From Streptomyces sp. NBC_00464 (GTDB lineage: Bacteria > Actinomycetota > Actinomycetes > Streptomycetales > Streptomycetaceae), in NCBI RefSeq assembly GCF_036013915.1, contig NZ_CP107899.1, positions 2,480,001 through 2,544,000 on the forward strand: a stretch of 64,000 bases of DNA, given 5' to 3'. The notes under the pieces were generated by a model. The model saw only the letters and a program-made list of their open reading frames with translations. It ran no database searches and was not told the origin of the DNA. Of the stretch, positions 54,598-62,691 are shown one piece after another (within the stretch, counting starts at the first letter, position 1; each line of letters starts with the position of its first letter). The translations under genes were made by a program, and so were the position numbers.

Positions 54598-54931
54598 TCA
54601 GACACGCGCCCGGGGCGCCCGCATGCCTACAGCGCATCCGGGTGCCCCCGTCCGCGGACCGCGAGCTTCCGGTGACGGGCGGACGCCACCAAGTCCCGTA
54701 CCGGCGGGGCCCGTTCACTGCGCCGCGAAACCGGTCGGATCCGAACACGCAAGAGTCACTTTCGGGCCAACTACGCATCGGGGATGACCGATCACGAACG
54801 GGGCGCGATCAAGCACGTCCGCGGTTTCGAAGCGGCGGAGACATGGCCAGAAATACCCGATCCCCTGACGGAAGGGGCACCACCCGCAGGCCAACCCGGC
54901 CGAAAACGGCTGTACCTGTTCCCGCTACACC

Positions 54932-54960
54932 TTGATAGCTTCCGAAACTCAGCGTAATGA
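54932..54960 (+). promoter_or_regulatory. Probable sigma-70-type promoter of the terpene synthase gene
   Basis: TTGATA (54932-54937), 17-base spacer, TAATGA (54955-54960), about 25 bases before the ATG with AAAGGG ribosome site. The rest of 54598-54931, shared with the divergent P450 gene, holds no gene. Confidence 0.5.
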
Positions 54961-54984
54961 AGAAGTGCACTCGAAAGGGTGGTA

Positions 54985-56058
54985 ATGACCTCCCCAGCTT
55001 CAGCACCGAAGATCCCTCAGCTGTGGGTTCCACTCCCGTCGGGAATCCACCCGGGCTGGCGTGAGATCGACGACCGCTCGGCCGCCTGGCTCGATCGGTT
55101 CGGCCTGTACTCCGACCGGGCGCAGCGCGAACGGCTGACACGTATCTCCGTCGGAGAGATAACCAGCCGCGGCGCCCCGTCCGGGCGGCCCGCGGCCCTG
55201 CAGTGGACGTCGGACTTCCTCATGTGGCTGTTCGCCTTCGACGACGAGTACTGCGACGAGGGACCGGTCTCGACATCACCGGACGCCACCCTGCTCATCA
55301 TCACCAGGCTTCAGCGCATCGTCGAAGTCCCCTGGGCCACCCCCGCCGAGGACAGCTACAGCGCCGCCCTGCGCGAGCTGCGTCTGCGGCTCGACAACCT
55401 GACCACACCGGTGCAGACCGCCCGCTGGGCCGCCGCCTTCCGCGCCTACCTCCAGGGCCAGGTCTGGATGGCCGCCAACAGCGCCCACGAGCGGATCCCG
55501 AGCCTCTCCGACCATCTGGCGGTCCGGCTCGACTCCTCCGCGGTCAAGATCTTCTCGACCCTCAGCGAGATCATCCACGGATACGACCTCCCCGCGGCCG
55601 ACTACGAGCGTCACGACGTCCGCGGATTCGTCGAGGTCTTCGCCTCGGTCATCGGCTGGTCCAACGACCTGGTCTCGTACCACAAGGAGCGCCAGCGCAG
55701 CCAGGAGGGATACGGGAACATCGTCGACCTGATCGCGTACGAGCAGAAATGCTCCCTCGCCGAAGCGGTCCGCGAGACCGCCATGATGCACACCCGCGCC
55801 ATGGCCCTCTACCTGCGCCTGCGCGACCAGATCCTGCACGACGCCGAACCCGAGCTCCACCGCTGGATCACCGACTGCGACCACTGGATCCGGGCCGACT
55901 ACGACTGGTCCCTCACCACCAACCGCTACGTCAATCCGGAGAACCCCGCCGACCTTCCGGCCGGCAGCGCCGCCTCACCCTTCGACGAGCGGGAGGCGGA
56001 CCAGCCGCTGCCGATCGCCAGCATCGCCTGGTGGTGGACCCTGATCAAGGACGAGTGA
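54985..56058 (+). CDS. Class I terpene synthase (sesquiterpene-synthase type)
   Basis: 357 residues, all-helical. Metal motifs: FAFDDEYCDEG (Asp86-Asp87, DDxxxD variant) and the NSE triad NDLVSYHKE (Asn226, Ser230, Glu234). The pyrophosphate sensor Arg180 lies exactly 46 residues before the NSE triad, and the C-terminal RY pair is Arg313-Tyr314. It ionises and cyclises a prenyl diphosphate, probably farnesyl diphosphate. Product cannot be predicted. No prenyltransferase gene is adjacent. ATG 54985. Ends 15 bases before the convergent PH-domain gene. Confidence 0.92.
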   Translation: MTSPASAPKIPQLWVPLPSGIHPGWREIDDRSAAWLDRFGLYSDRAQRERLTRISVGEITSRGAPSGRPAALQWTSDFLMWLFAFDDEYCDEGPVSTSPDATLLIITRLQRIVEVPWATPAEDSYSAALRELRLRLDNLTTPVQTARWAAAFRAYLQGQVWMAANSAHERIPSLSDHLAVRLDSSAVKIFSTLSEIIHGYDLPAADYERHDVRGFVEVFASVIGWSNDLVSYHKERQRSQEGYGNIVDLIAYEQKCSLAEAVRETAMMHTRAMALYLRLRDQILHDAEPELHRWITDCDHWIRADYDWSLTTNRYVNPENPADLPAGSAASPFDEREADQPLPIASIAWWWTLIKDE

Positions 56059-56073
56059 TCCGGGACGGCCGCC

Positions 56074-56712
56074 TCAGCCGATCGCGCCCAGCACCACCAG
56101 CAGCACCGCGCCCGCCACCGCCGGTGCGATGACCTCGTACGCCCAGCGCACCGACTTGACGGTGCCCCCGGCCACGGGCTTGTCGCCCGCGCGTTCGGCC
56201 AGCTCCCTCAGGTCCACGACCGTCTGGTCCGCGGCCGCCGTACGCGCCTTCGTGTCGCGCACGTCGGCGGTGACGGACGTCCTGCGGTACGGGTCGTCCA
56301 TCGACTGCCTGGTCTGGTGACGGGCAGCCTTCTTCCGCTGCCGCAGCGACACCGGGACCGCCCAGAGCTGGAACTTCTCGTTGTCACGCGTGAAGAGCTC
56401 ACTCGAATACCCGGCCCGGACATCCGCCACGTCGGTCCACGGCAGCGTGATCGTCCGGAACGGGTTGCGGATCCGGATGCGCTCGTCGTTGGCGAACACC
56501 ACGGGCCGCAGGCTGAAGGCGACCACCAGCGGCACCACGGTCAGCAGCCCGGCCAGGGACAGCCACGGCACACGGCCCTCGCCCCGGATCGCGGCGTCGC
56601 CGGCGATCCAGCAGATGAGCAGGAGCAGCAGGGCGCCCCCGACCAGCCCGGCGGGCGACCGGAACGTCCGGTCGGCGTAGGTGGGCTCGGAGGGTGGCGT
56701 GGGGCTCGTCAT
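56074..56712 (-). CDS. PH-domain (bacterial PH) membrane protein
   Basis: 212 residues: two N-terminal helices (AGLVGGALLLLLICWIAGDAA and LAGLLTVVPLVVAFSLRP), a bacterial PH-like domain (RIRIRNPFRTITLPWTDVADVRAGYSSELF), a Lys/Arg-rich stretch, and a C-terminal helix (VIAPAVAGAVLLVVLG). Such proteins are of unknown function. In S. coelicolor I recall a homologue between the phosphomutase and deoC genes, making this the right-hand core neighbour of the accessory block. Confidence 0.82.
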   Translation of the reverse strand: MTSPTPPSEPTYADRTFRSPAGLVGGALLLLLICWIAGDAAIRGEGRVPWLSLAGLLTVVPLVVAFSLRPVVFANDERIRIRNPFRTITLPWTDVADVRAGYSSELFTRDNEKFQLWAVPVSLRQRKKAARHQTRQSMDDPYRRTSVTADVRDTKARTAAADQTVVDLRELAERAGDKPVAGGTVKSVRWAYEVIAPAVAGAVLLVVLGAIG

Positions 56713-56850
56713 GAGCCCGATTCTGCCTGACGCGCGCGCCGGACGCGGGGGCGGCCGCCCGGACACGCGTACGGAGACTGCCGGACCCCGTTTCGGGCAG
56801 GCGTTCGCCTCATCTGTCGGCGCCGCGCGATGCGCGAACGGCCGGGGCCC

Positions 56851-56887
56851 CTGTACAGGCCGCTACGCGCGTAGATATGCTCATCTG
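56851..56887 (+). promoter_or_regulatory. Promoter/operator of deoC
   Basis: CTGTACAG (56851-56858), CTACGCGCGTAG (56863-56874) and TATGCT (56876-56881), six bases before GTG 56888. Same elements and order as at the nucleoside phosphorylase gene. The palindrome fills the spacer between a possible -35 (GTACAG) and the -10, so a bound repressor would block polymerase. No ribosome site, so leaderless. Confidence 0.72.
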
Positions 56888-57841
56888 GTGACCATGCCCA
56901 CCACTGCTCCCGCATTCGCCGACGCGACGGCGTCCGACAGTGCGCTGCGCCGCTTCCTGCACGGGCTGCCCGGCGTCGACGCCGTCGGCCTCGAAGCGCG
57001 CGCCGCCTCCCTCGGAACCCGTTCGATCAAGACGACGGCCAAGGCGTACGCCATCGACCTCGCCATTTCGATGATCGACCTGACGACGCTGGAAGGCTCG
57101 GACACCCCGGGCAAGGTCCGCGCGCTCGCCGCCAAGGCCGTCCATCCCGACCCCAGCGACCGCACGACCCCGCACACCGCGGCGGTCTGCGTCTATCCCG
57201 ACATGGCGGCGACCGCGGTCGCCGCCCTGGCCGGTTCGGGCGTGAAGGTGGCGTCCGTCGCGACGGCCTTCCCGGCCGGGCGCGCCGCGCTCGCCGTGAA
57301 GCTCGCGGACGTCCGCGACGCCGTGGCGGCCGGGGCCGACGAGATCGACATGGTGATCGACCGCGGCGCCTTCCTCTCAGGCCGCTATCTGAAGGTGTAC
57401 GAGGAGATCCTCGCCGTGAAGGCGGAGTGCGGCTCCGCACGCCTGAAGGTGATCTTCGAGACCGGCGAGCTGTCCACGTACGACAACATCCGCCGCGCCT
57501 CCTGGCTCGGGATGCTGGCGGGCGCGGACTTCATCAAGACGTCGACCGGCAAGGTCGGGGTCAACGCCACCCCCGCGAACACCCTGCTGATGCTGGAGGC
57601 GGTGCGCGACTTCCGTGCGCAGACCGGAATCCAGATCGGCGTGAAACCGGCCGGCGGCATCCGCACCTCCAAGGACGCCCTCAAGTTCCTGGTCCTGGTG
57701 AACGAGACGGCGGGCGAGGACTGGCTGGACAGCCACTGGTTCCGCTTCGGCGCCTCCAGCCTGCTGAACGACCTGCTGATGCAGCGCCAGAAGCTCAGCA
57801 CCGGCCGTTACTCCGGCCCCGATTACGTGACGGTGGACTGA
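56888..57841 (+). CDS. deoC: Deoxyribose-phosphate aldolase
   Basis: Splits 2-deoxyribose-5-phosphate into acetaldehyde and glyceraldehyde-3-phosphate. 317 residues, TIM barrel. Schiff-base Lys lies in GADFIKTSTGKVGVNATP; second conserved Lys in VKPAGGIRTSKDAL; earlier DEIDMVIDRGAFLSG. GTG 56888 (or ATG 56894). The aldehyde product could be oxidised by the aldehyde dehydrogenases encoded directly downstream, which start five bases after its stop. Confidence 0.94.
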   Translation: MTMPTTAPAFADATASDSALRRFLHGLPGVDAVGLEARAASLGTRSIKTTAKAYAIDLAISMIDLTTLEGSDTPGKVRALAAKAVHPDPSDRTTPHTAAVCVYPDMAATAVAALAGSGVKVASVATAFPAGRAALAVKLADVRDAVAAGADEIDMVIDRGAFLSGRYLKVYEEILAVKAECGSARLKVIFETGELSTYDNIRRASWLGMLAGADFIKTSTGKVGVNATPANTLLMLEAVRDFRAQTGIQIGVKPAGGIRTSKDALKFLVLVNETAGEDWLDSHWFRFGASSLLNDLLMQRQKLSTGRYSGPDYVTVD

Positions 57842-57846
57842 TTCCC

Positions 57847-59283
57847 ATGGCATCTGCATTCGAGTACGCACCGGCGCCGGAATCCCGTTCCGTCGTCGAC
57901 ATCGCCCCCTCGTACGGCCTGTTCATCGACGGTGAGTTCACCGACGCGGCCGACGGCCAGGTCTTCAAGACGGTCAGCCCGTCGTCCGAGGAGGTGCTCT
58001 CCGAGGTCGCGCGGGCAGGCTCCGCGGACGTGGACCGGGCCGTGAAGGCGGCCCGCCGGGCGTTCGAGAAGTGGTCGGCGCTGCCCGGCTCCGAGCGCGC
58101 CAAGTACCTCTTCCGGATCGCCAGGATCATCCAGGAGCGCAGCCGCGAGCTCGCCGTCCTGGAGACCCTGGACAACGGCAAGCCGATCAAGGAGACGCGC
58201 GACGCGGACCTCCCGCTGGTCGCCGCGCACTTCTTCTACTACGCGGGCTGGGCCGACAAGCTGGACCACGCGGGCTACGGCGCGAACCCGCGTCCGCTCG
58301 GCGTGGCCGGCCAGATCATTCCGTGGAACTTCCCGCTGCTGATGCTCGCGTGGAAGATCGCCCCGGCGCTCGCCACCGGCAACACGGTGGTGCTCAAGCC
58401 CGCCGAGACGACCCCGCTGTCCGCGCTCTTCTTCGCGGACATCTGCCGCCAGGCCGGGCTGCCCAAGGGCGTCGTCAACATCCTGACGGGCTACGGGGAC
58501 GCGGGCTCGGCCCTCGTCGAGCACGGCGACGTCAACAAGATCGCCTTCACCGGCTCGACCGCGGTCGGCAAGGCCATCGCCCGCCAGATCGCGGGCACGG
58601 GCAAGAAGGCCACGCTGGAGCTGGGCGGCAAGGGCGCCAACATCGTCTTCGACGACGCCCCCGTCGACCAGGCCGTCGAGGGCATCGTCACCGGCATCTT
58701 CTTCAACCAGGGCCAGGTCTGCTGCGCGGGCTCGCGGCTCCTCGTACAGGAGTCGATCGAGGAGGAGCTGCTGGACTCGCTCAAGCGCCGGCTGTCCACG
58801 CTGCGCCTCGGCGACCCGCTGGACAAGAACACCGACATCGGCGCGATCAACTCCGAGGAGCAGCTCTCCCGGATCACCGCGCTCGTCGAGACCGGCGAGG
58901 CCGAGGGCGCGGACCGCTGGTCGGCCCCGTGCGAGCTGCCGTCGGCCGGTTACTGGTTCGCGCCGACGCTGTTCACCGGCGTCACCCAGGCGCACACCGT
59001 CGCCCGCGACGAGATCTTCGGCCCGGTCCTGTCGGTGCTGAACTTCCGTACGCCGGACGAGGCGGTCGCCAAGGCCAACAACAGCCAGTACGGCCTCTCG
59101 GCCGGCATCTGGACGGAGAAGGGCTCCCGCATCCTCGCGGTGGCGAACAAGCTCCGGGCGGGCGTCGTCTGGGCCAACACGTTCAACAAGTTCGACCCGA
59201 CCTCGCCGTTCGGCGGCTACAAGGAGTCGGGCTTCGGCCGCGAAGGCGGCCGTCACGGTCTGGAGGCCTACCTCGATGTCTGA
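57847..59283 (+). CDS. Aldehyde dehydrogenase
   Basis: 478 residues, complete ALDH fold: PWNFPLLMLAWKIAPALATGN and GNTVVLKPAETTPLSAL (NAD site), FTGSTAVGKAIARQ, LELGGKGANIVFDDA (general-base Glu), QGQVCCAGSRLLV (catalytic Cys near residue 298), and EIFGPVLSVLNF. It probably oxidises the acetaldehyde made by DeoC to acetate. It overlaps the following ALDH-like gene by eight bases, so the two are translationally coupled. Confidence 0.94.
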   Translation: MASAFEYAPAPESRSVVDIAPSYGLFIDGEFTDAADGQVFKTVSPSSEEVLSEVARAGSADVDRAVKAARRAFEKWSALPGSERAKYLFRIARIIQERSRELAVLETLDNGKPIKETRDADLPLVAAHFFYYAGWADKLDHAGYGANPRPLGVAGQIIPWNFPLLMLAWKIAPALATGNTVVLKPAETTPLSALFFADICRQAGLPKGVVNILTGYGDAGSALVEHGDVNKIAFTGSTAVGKAIARQIAGTGKKATLELGGKGANIVFDDAPVDQAVEGIVTGIFFNQGQVCCAGSRLLVQESIEEELLDSLKRRLSTLRLGDPLDKNTDIGAINSEEQLSRITALVETGEAEGADRWSAPCELPSAGYWFAPTLFTGVTQAHTVARDEIFGPVLSVLNFRTPDEAVAKANNSQYGLSAGIWTEKGSRILAVANKLRAGVVWANTFNKFDPTSPFGGYKESGFGREGGRHGLEAYLDV

Positions 59284-60229
59284 CGGGCGACTGAGCGTCT
59301 TCAAGACCTACAAGCTGTACGTCGGGGGCAAGTTCCCCCGCTCCGAGAGCGGCCGGGTGTACGAGGTGACGGACTCGAAGGGCAACTGGCTGGCGAACGC
59401 CCCCCAGTCCTCCCGCAAGGACGCGCGTGACGCCGTCGTGGCCGCCCGCAAGGCGTTCGGCGGCTGGTCGGGCGCGACCGCGTACAACCGCGGCCAGATC
59501 CTCTACCGCATCGCGGAGATGCTGGAGGGCCGCCGGGACCAGTTCGTCCGCGAGGTGGCGGAGGCCGAGGGACTGTCGAAGTCCAAGGCCGCGGCCGTCG
59601 TGGACGCGGCGGTCGACCGCTGGGTCTGGTACGCGGGCTGGACGGACAAGATCGCCCAGATCGTGGGCGGGGCGAACCCGGTCGCGGGCCCCTTCTTCAA
59701 CCTGTCGACCCCCGAACCGACCGGGGTCGTGACCGTCCTCGCCCCGCAGGAGTCGTCGTTCCTGGGCCTGGTCTCGGTGCTCGCGCCGGTGATCGCGGCC
59801 GGCAACACGGCGGTCGTCGTGGCCTCGGCCGAGTCCCCGCTGCCCGCGCTGTCGCTGGGCGAGGTGCTGGCCACCTCGGACCTGCCGGGCGGAGTCGTCA
59901 ACATCCTGTCGGGGAAGACGGCGGAGATCGCCACGCCGCTCGCCTCCCACCAGGACGTGAACGGCATCGACCTGACGGGGGCGGACGCGGAACTGGCGAA
60001 GGAGCTGGAGATCGCGGCGGCCGACAACCTGAAGCGGGTCTCCCGCCCACCCGTCGCCCGCCACCACCCCGAGAAGGAGACGCACAGCGCCGCTCATCCA
60101 CAGGCTGTGGACGGTGACGGTGCCGACTGGTCCGCCGATCCCGGCACGCGCCGGCTCACCGCGTTCCTGGAGACCAAGACGGTCTGGCACCCGACGGGCG
60201 CGCTGGGCGTGTCGGGCTCCTCGTACTGA
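59276..60229 (+). CDS. Truncated ALDH-like partner protein without the catalytic domain
   Basis: 317 residues homologous to only the N-terminal NAD-binding part of ALDH (KLYVGGKFPRSESGRVYEV, VTVLAPQESSFLGLVSVLAP, GGVVNILSGKTAEIATPLASH). The segment with the catalytic Cys and general-base Glu is missing, replaced by a Pro/His/Asp-rich C-terminus. Its tight coupling to a complete ALDH suggests a heteromeric, non-catalytic subunit, comparable to the second ALDH unit of ALDH16-type proteins. The conserved length argues against a recent pseudogene. Confidence 0.85.
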   Translation: MSDGRLSVFKTYKLYVGGKFPRSESGRVYEVTDSKGNWLANAPQSSRKDARDAVVAARKAFGGWSGATAYNRGQILYRIAEMLEGRRDQFVREVAEAEGLSKSKAAAVVDAAVDRWVWYAGWTDKIAQIVGGANPVAGPFFNLSTPEPTGVVTVLAPQESSFLGLVSVLAPVIAAGNTAVVVASAESPLPALSLGEVLATSDLPGGVVNILSGKTAEIATPLASHQDVNGIDLTGADAELAKELEIAAADNLKRVSRPPVARHHPEKETHSAAHPQAVDGDGADWSADPGTRRLTAFLETKTVWHPTGALGVSGSSY

Positions 60230-60241
60230 CACGGATACGAC

Positions 60242-60280
60242 AGCGGCCCGTGCCCCGGGAGTCCCGGGGCACGGGCCGCT
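60242..60280. terminator. Bidirectional terminator after the ALDH pair
   Basis: Perfect 18-bp stem (60242-60259 with 60263-60280, AGCGGCCCGTGCCCCGGG and complement) with a 3-base loop between convergent genes. Confidence 0.85.
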
Positions 60281-60286
60281 TCCGCG

Positions 60287-60703
60287 TCAGCCGTGCAGCA
60301 GCCCCGCGACCTGACCCACCACGGGCAGGTCCTTCAGCGCGCCGCCGCTGGTCACCGGGTCGGTGACGAGGGCGGTGGAGACCGGCTTGAAGTCGGCGAC
60401 CTGCGTCCCCACCGCGTTGTCCAGCGGGTCCACACCCGTGCCGGCCAGCGGGTCGAGCCGCAGATGCGTCACGGGCGCGATGCCGCTGCCGAGCGAGTGA
60501 CCGAGCGCCCCGGTGACGGCGCCACCGGCGGCCTCACTCGCCTCGCCGAGGCTGGTGTCCGTACCCGACGCCTGCACGAGGGGCAGCGGGGCCGCCTGGG
60601 CCGCCGCACCCCCCGCACCGAGCGCGGCACCCACAGCGGTGACGGTCAGGCCGGCCCGCAGCAGCGTGCGGCGCCGGGACTTGGAAAGTGCGTGACGTGC
60701 CAT
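60287..60703 (-). CDS. Small secreted Ala/Gly-rich protein
   Basis: 138 residues: twin-Arg-like basic start (SKSRRRTLLRAGLTVTAVGAALG) and signal peptidase site near AQAA-PLPL (about residue 38). The mature part is Gly/Ala/Val/Asp-rich with no Cys. ATG at 60703 follows a GGTGGGAA stretch. No recognised domain; an exported structural or ligand-binding role is possible. Confidence 0.7.
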   Translation of the reverse strand: MARHALSKSRRRTLLRAGLTVTAVGAALGAGGAAAQAAPLPLVQASGTDTSLGEASEAAGGAVTGALGHSLGSGIAPVTHLRLDPLAGTGVDPLDNAVGTQVADFKPVSTALVTDPVTSGGALKDLPVVGQVAGLLHG

Positions 60704-60844
60704 GAAGTTCCCACCTGATCGGGCCGATTCGAACCATCAATCGAGTAATCGGTTGAGTGCACAGAGTAGTTGAGGTGTGATGCCGGATACCAACCAGACC
60801 TCCGGGGATCCCCTGTGCGGGTCAATGCCTCACACTTGTGTCCC

Positions 60845-61489
60845 GTGAGTTCCCATGCGATTTCGACCCGCGTTGTCCTGTTGGCGGGCCCCTCCGGCTC
60901 AGGCAAGTCCTCCCTGGCCGCCCGTACCGGACTTCCGGTGCTGCGGCTGGACGACTTCTACAAGGAGGCGGGCGACCCCACGCTGCCGCTCGTCACCGAC
61001 AGCACGGACATCGACTGGGACTCCGCGCTGTCCTGGGACGCCGACGCGGCGGTCGCCGCGATCGCGGAACTGTGCCGCACCGGACGCACCGACGTGCCGG
61101 TCTACGACATCTCGACCAGCTCCCGTACGGGACACGAGGGCTTCCACATCGAGCGCACGCCGCTCTTCGTGGCCGAGGGGATCTTCGCCGCCGACATAGT
61201 CGAGCGCTGTCAGTCGCTGGGCCTCCTGGCGGATGCCCTGTGCCTGCGCGGCCGCCCGTCGACGACGTTCCGCCGCCGGCTGCTGCGGGATCTGCGCGAA
61301 GGCCGCAAGTCCGTGCCGTTCCTGCTGCGGCGGGGCTGGCGGCTGATGCGGGCCGAACGCCGGATCGTGGCGCGCCAGACGGAGCTGGGGGCGTACCCCT
61401 GCGGCAAGGCCGAGGCCCTGGGCCGTCTGGCCGCCGCCGCGGCGGGCCGGTGCCGGACGCCTGCCAAGAACAGCCCCTCCGGCGTCTGA
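60845..61489 (+). CDS. Uridine kinase-like P-loop protein
   Basis: 214 residues, GTG 60845. P-loop LLAGPSGSGKSSLA (about 13-26), LRLDDFYKEAGDP (substrate Asp), DIDWDSALSWD, and PVYDISTSSRTG match uridine kinase/phosphoribulokinase-like enzymes. It may salvage uridine to UMP, in keeping with the nucleoside genes elsewhere in the window. Its last residues (SPSGV) and its TGA stop are encoded by a copy of the dispersed GC-rich repeat. Confidence 0.85.
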   Translation: MSSHAISTRVVLLAGPSGSGKSSLAARTGLPVLRLDDFYKEAGDPTLPLVTDSTDIDWDSALSWDADAAVAAIAELCRTGRTDVPVYDISTSSRTGHEGFHIERTPLFVAEGIFAADIVERCQSLGLLADALCLRGRPSTTFRRRLLRDLREGRKSVPFLLRRGWRLMRAERRIVARQTELGAYPCGKAEALGRLAAAAAGRCRTPAKNSPSGV

Positions 61490-61520
61490 GAGGAGCGGGG
61501 GGTCCGGGGGCAGCGCCCCC
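61473..61520. repeat. Dispersed GC-rich repeat, copy 5
   Basis: GCCCCTCCGGCGTCTGAGAG ... CCGGGGGCAGCGCCCCC. It overlaps the 3' end of the uridine-kinase-like gene and provides its stop codon. Confidence 0.85.
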
Positions 61521-61582
61521 GAACCCCCCGCACACGCACTGAGGGGCCGGACAAGACCCCCCGGCCCGTCCGACCCCTCAGC

Positions 61583-61720
61583 TTCCCCCGTACACCGCCG
61601 CCTCCCCCGAGACAGCGATCCCGTTTCCCCCGTACACCGCCGCCTCCCCCGAGGCGGCGGCCCCGTTCCCCCGTACACCGCCACTTCCCCCGAAGCGGCG
61701 GCCCCGATTCCCCCGTATCC
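61583..61720. repeat. Tandem 42-bp repeats downstream of sigQ, each with a hairpin
   Basis: Three full units and one partial unit starting TTCCCCCGTACACCGCC at 61583, 61625, 61666 and 61708 (lengths 42, 41, 42). Each unit contains CCGCCGCCTC-CCCC-GAGGCGGCGG or a variant, able to form a 10-bp hairpin. Located between the uridine-kinase-like gene and the sigQ stop; likely a composite terminator. Confidence 0.8.
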
Positions 61721-61737
61721 CCGTTCCCCCCGCTGCC

Positions 61738-62499
61738 TCAGGCCACCAGCTCGCCGAAGGACTCCTCCTCGTCACGGCCGAAGCTGAGGACCTCGTCCTC
61801 ACGCAGCCGGCGGAGCGACCGCCAGATGCTGGACTTCACCGTGCCGACACTGATGTCGAGGATGGACGCGATCTCCGGGTCCGTACGGCCCTCGTAGTAG
61901 CGCAGGACCAGCATCGTGCGCTGTGTCTCGGGCAGTCGCGCCAGCGCCTGCCAGAGCACGGCGCGCAGCTCCGTACCGCGCATCGCGTCCGTGTCGCCCG
62001 CCGTCTCCGGCAGCTCCTCGGTCGGGTATTCGTTCAGCTTGCGCCTGCGCCAGGCGCTGATGTGCAGATTGGTCATGGTGCGGCGCAGATAGCCGCCGAC
62101 CGCCGCCTTGTCACTGATCCGGTCCCATGCCCGGTACGTCGAGAAGAGGGCGCTCTGCAGCAGATCCTCGGCCTCGAACCGGTCACCGGTCAGGTGATAG
62201 GCGGTGGCGTACAGGGAGGCGCGGCGCTCCCGGACGTAGGCCGTGAACGCCGCTTCGGCGCTCTCGGCCTGCGCCGGGGCCTGCCGCTCCCCCGTGACCT
62301 CCCCGTACGCGCTTCCCCCGTTGCCCGCCCCCGTGGCGGCAGGTGCGTCGACCACCGTCATGTACGACGGGTGCTGACGCCCGGCGCCTCGAACGCACCC
62401 CCGCCCGTTCAATGCGGCGCCGGACTTCTCGGTGCTCCGCCCGACGTCGTGGAGACGCGTGACAACTGCGCTCGTGGTGATGCTGTGCGTTGTGTTCAT
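61738..62499 (-). CDS. sigQ: Sigma factor SigQ (SigE-family ECF)
   Basis: 253 residues. After a ~75-residue variable N-terminus come region 2 (FTAYVRERRASLYATAYHLTGDRFEAEDLLQSALFSTYRAW) and region 4 (LARLPETQRTMLVLRYYEGRTDPEIASILDISVGTVKSSIWRSLRRL). It is divergent from afsQ1, as in S. coelicolor, where SigQ and AfsQ1/Q2 act antagonistically on antibiotic production under nitrogen-rich stress. A perfect AfsQ1 site lies about 90 bases upstream of its ATG. The ATG 62499 or an internal Met could be the true start. Confidence 0.9.
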   Translation of the reverse strand: MNTTHSITTSAVVTRLHDVGRSTEKSGAALNGRGCVRGAGRQHPSYMTVVDAPAATGAGNGGSAYGEVTGERQAPAQAESAEAAFTAYVRERRASLYATAYHLTGDRFEAEDLLQSALFSTYRAWDRISDKAAVGGYLRRTMTNLHISAWRRRKLNEYPTEELPETAGDTDAMRGTELRAVLWQALARLPETQRTMLVLRYYEGRTDPEIASILDISVGTVKSSIWRSLRRLREDEVLSFGRDEEESFGELVA

Positions 62500-62582
62500 C
62501 TCGCGCCCCCCATCGGTGGAGTCCGTCCGTTCCTTGTGTCAACGAGCTTGCCGGGGCGATTTCATGGCCCTGTCCGCTGACT

Positions 62583-62598
62583 GTCACAGACCTGTCAC
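62583..62598. promoter_or_regulatory. AfsQ1 binding site between sigQ and afsQ1
   Basis: GTCAC-AGACCT-GTCAC is an exact match to the known AfsQ1 consensus GTnAC-n6-GTnAC. It lies 84 bases upstream of sigQ and 94 bases upstream of afsQ1, consistent with direct activation of sigQ by phosphorylated AfsQ1 and possible autoregulation. Confidence 0.85.
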
Positions 62599-62691
62599 AG
62601 GGCCCGGCGCCGACACGATTCGGGGCTGCCGGATGTATGAGAGGGCACCAACTGTCGAACTAGGGCTCCCCCATGGGTCAGAATGACCAGC

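Noticed and set aside
51503..54778. One long open frame (about 1091 codons) covering both dioxygenase and P450 regions, suggesting a fused protein
   Set aside because: The upstream part of that frame is a shadow: the P450 is encoded in a different frame of the same strand (start positions differ by a number not divisible by three) and has its own ATG and stop. They are separate genes.
61583..61720. Tandem repeats considered as a CRISPR array
   Set aside because: Units are contiguous with no unique spacers, and no cas genes are present.
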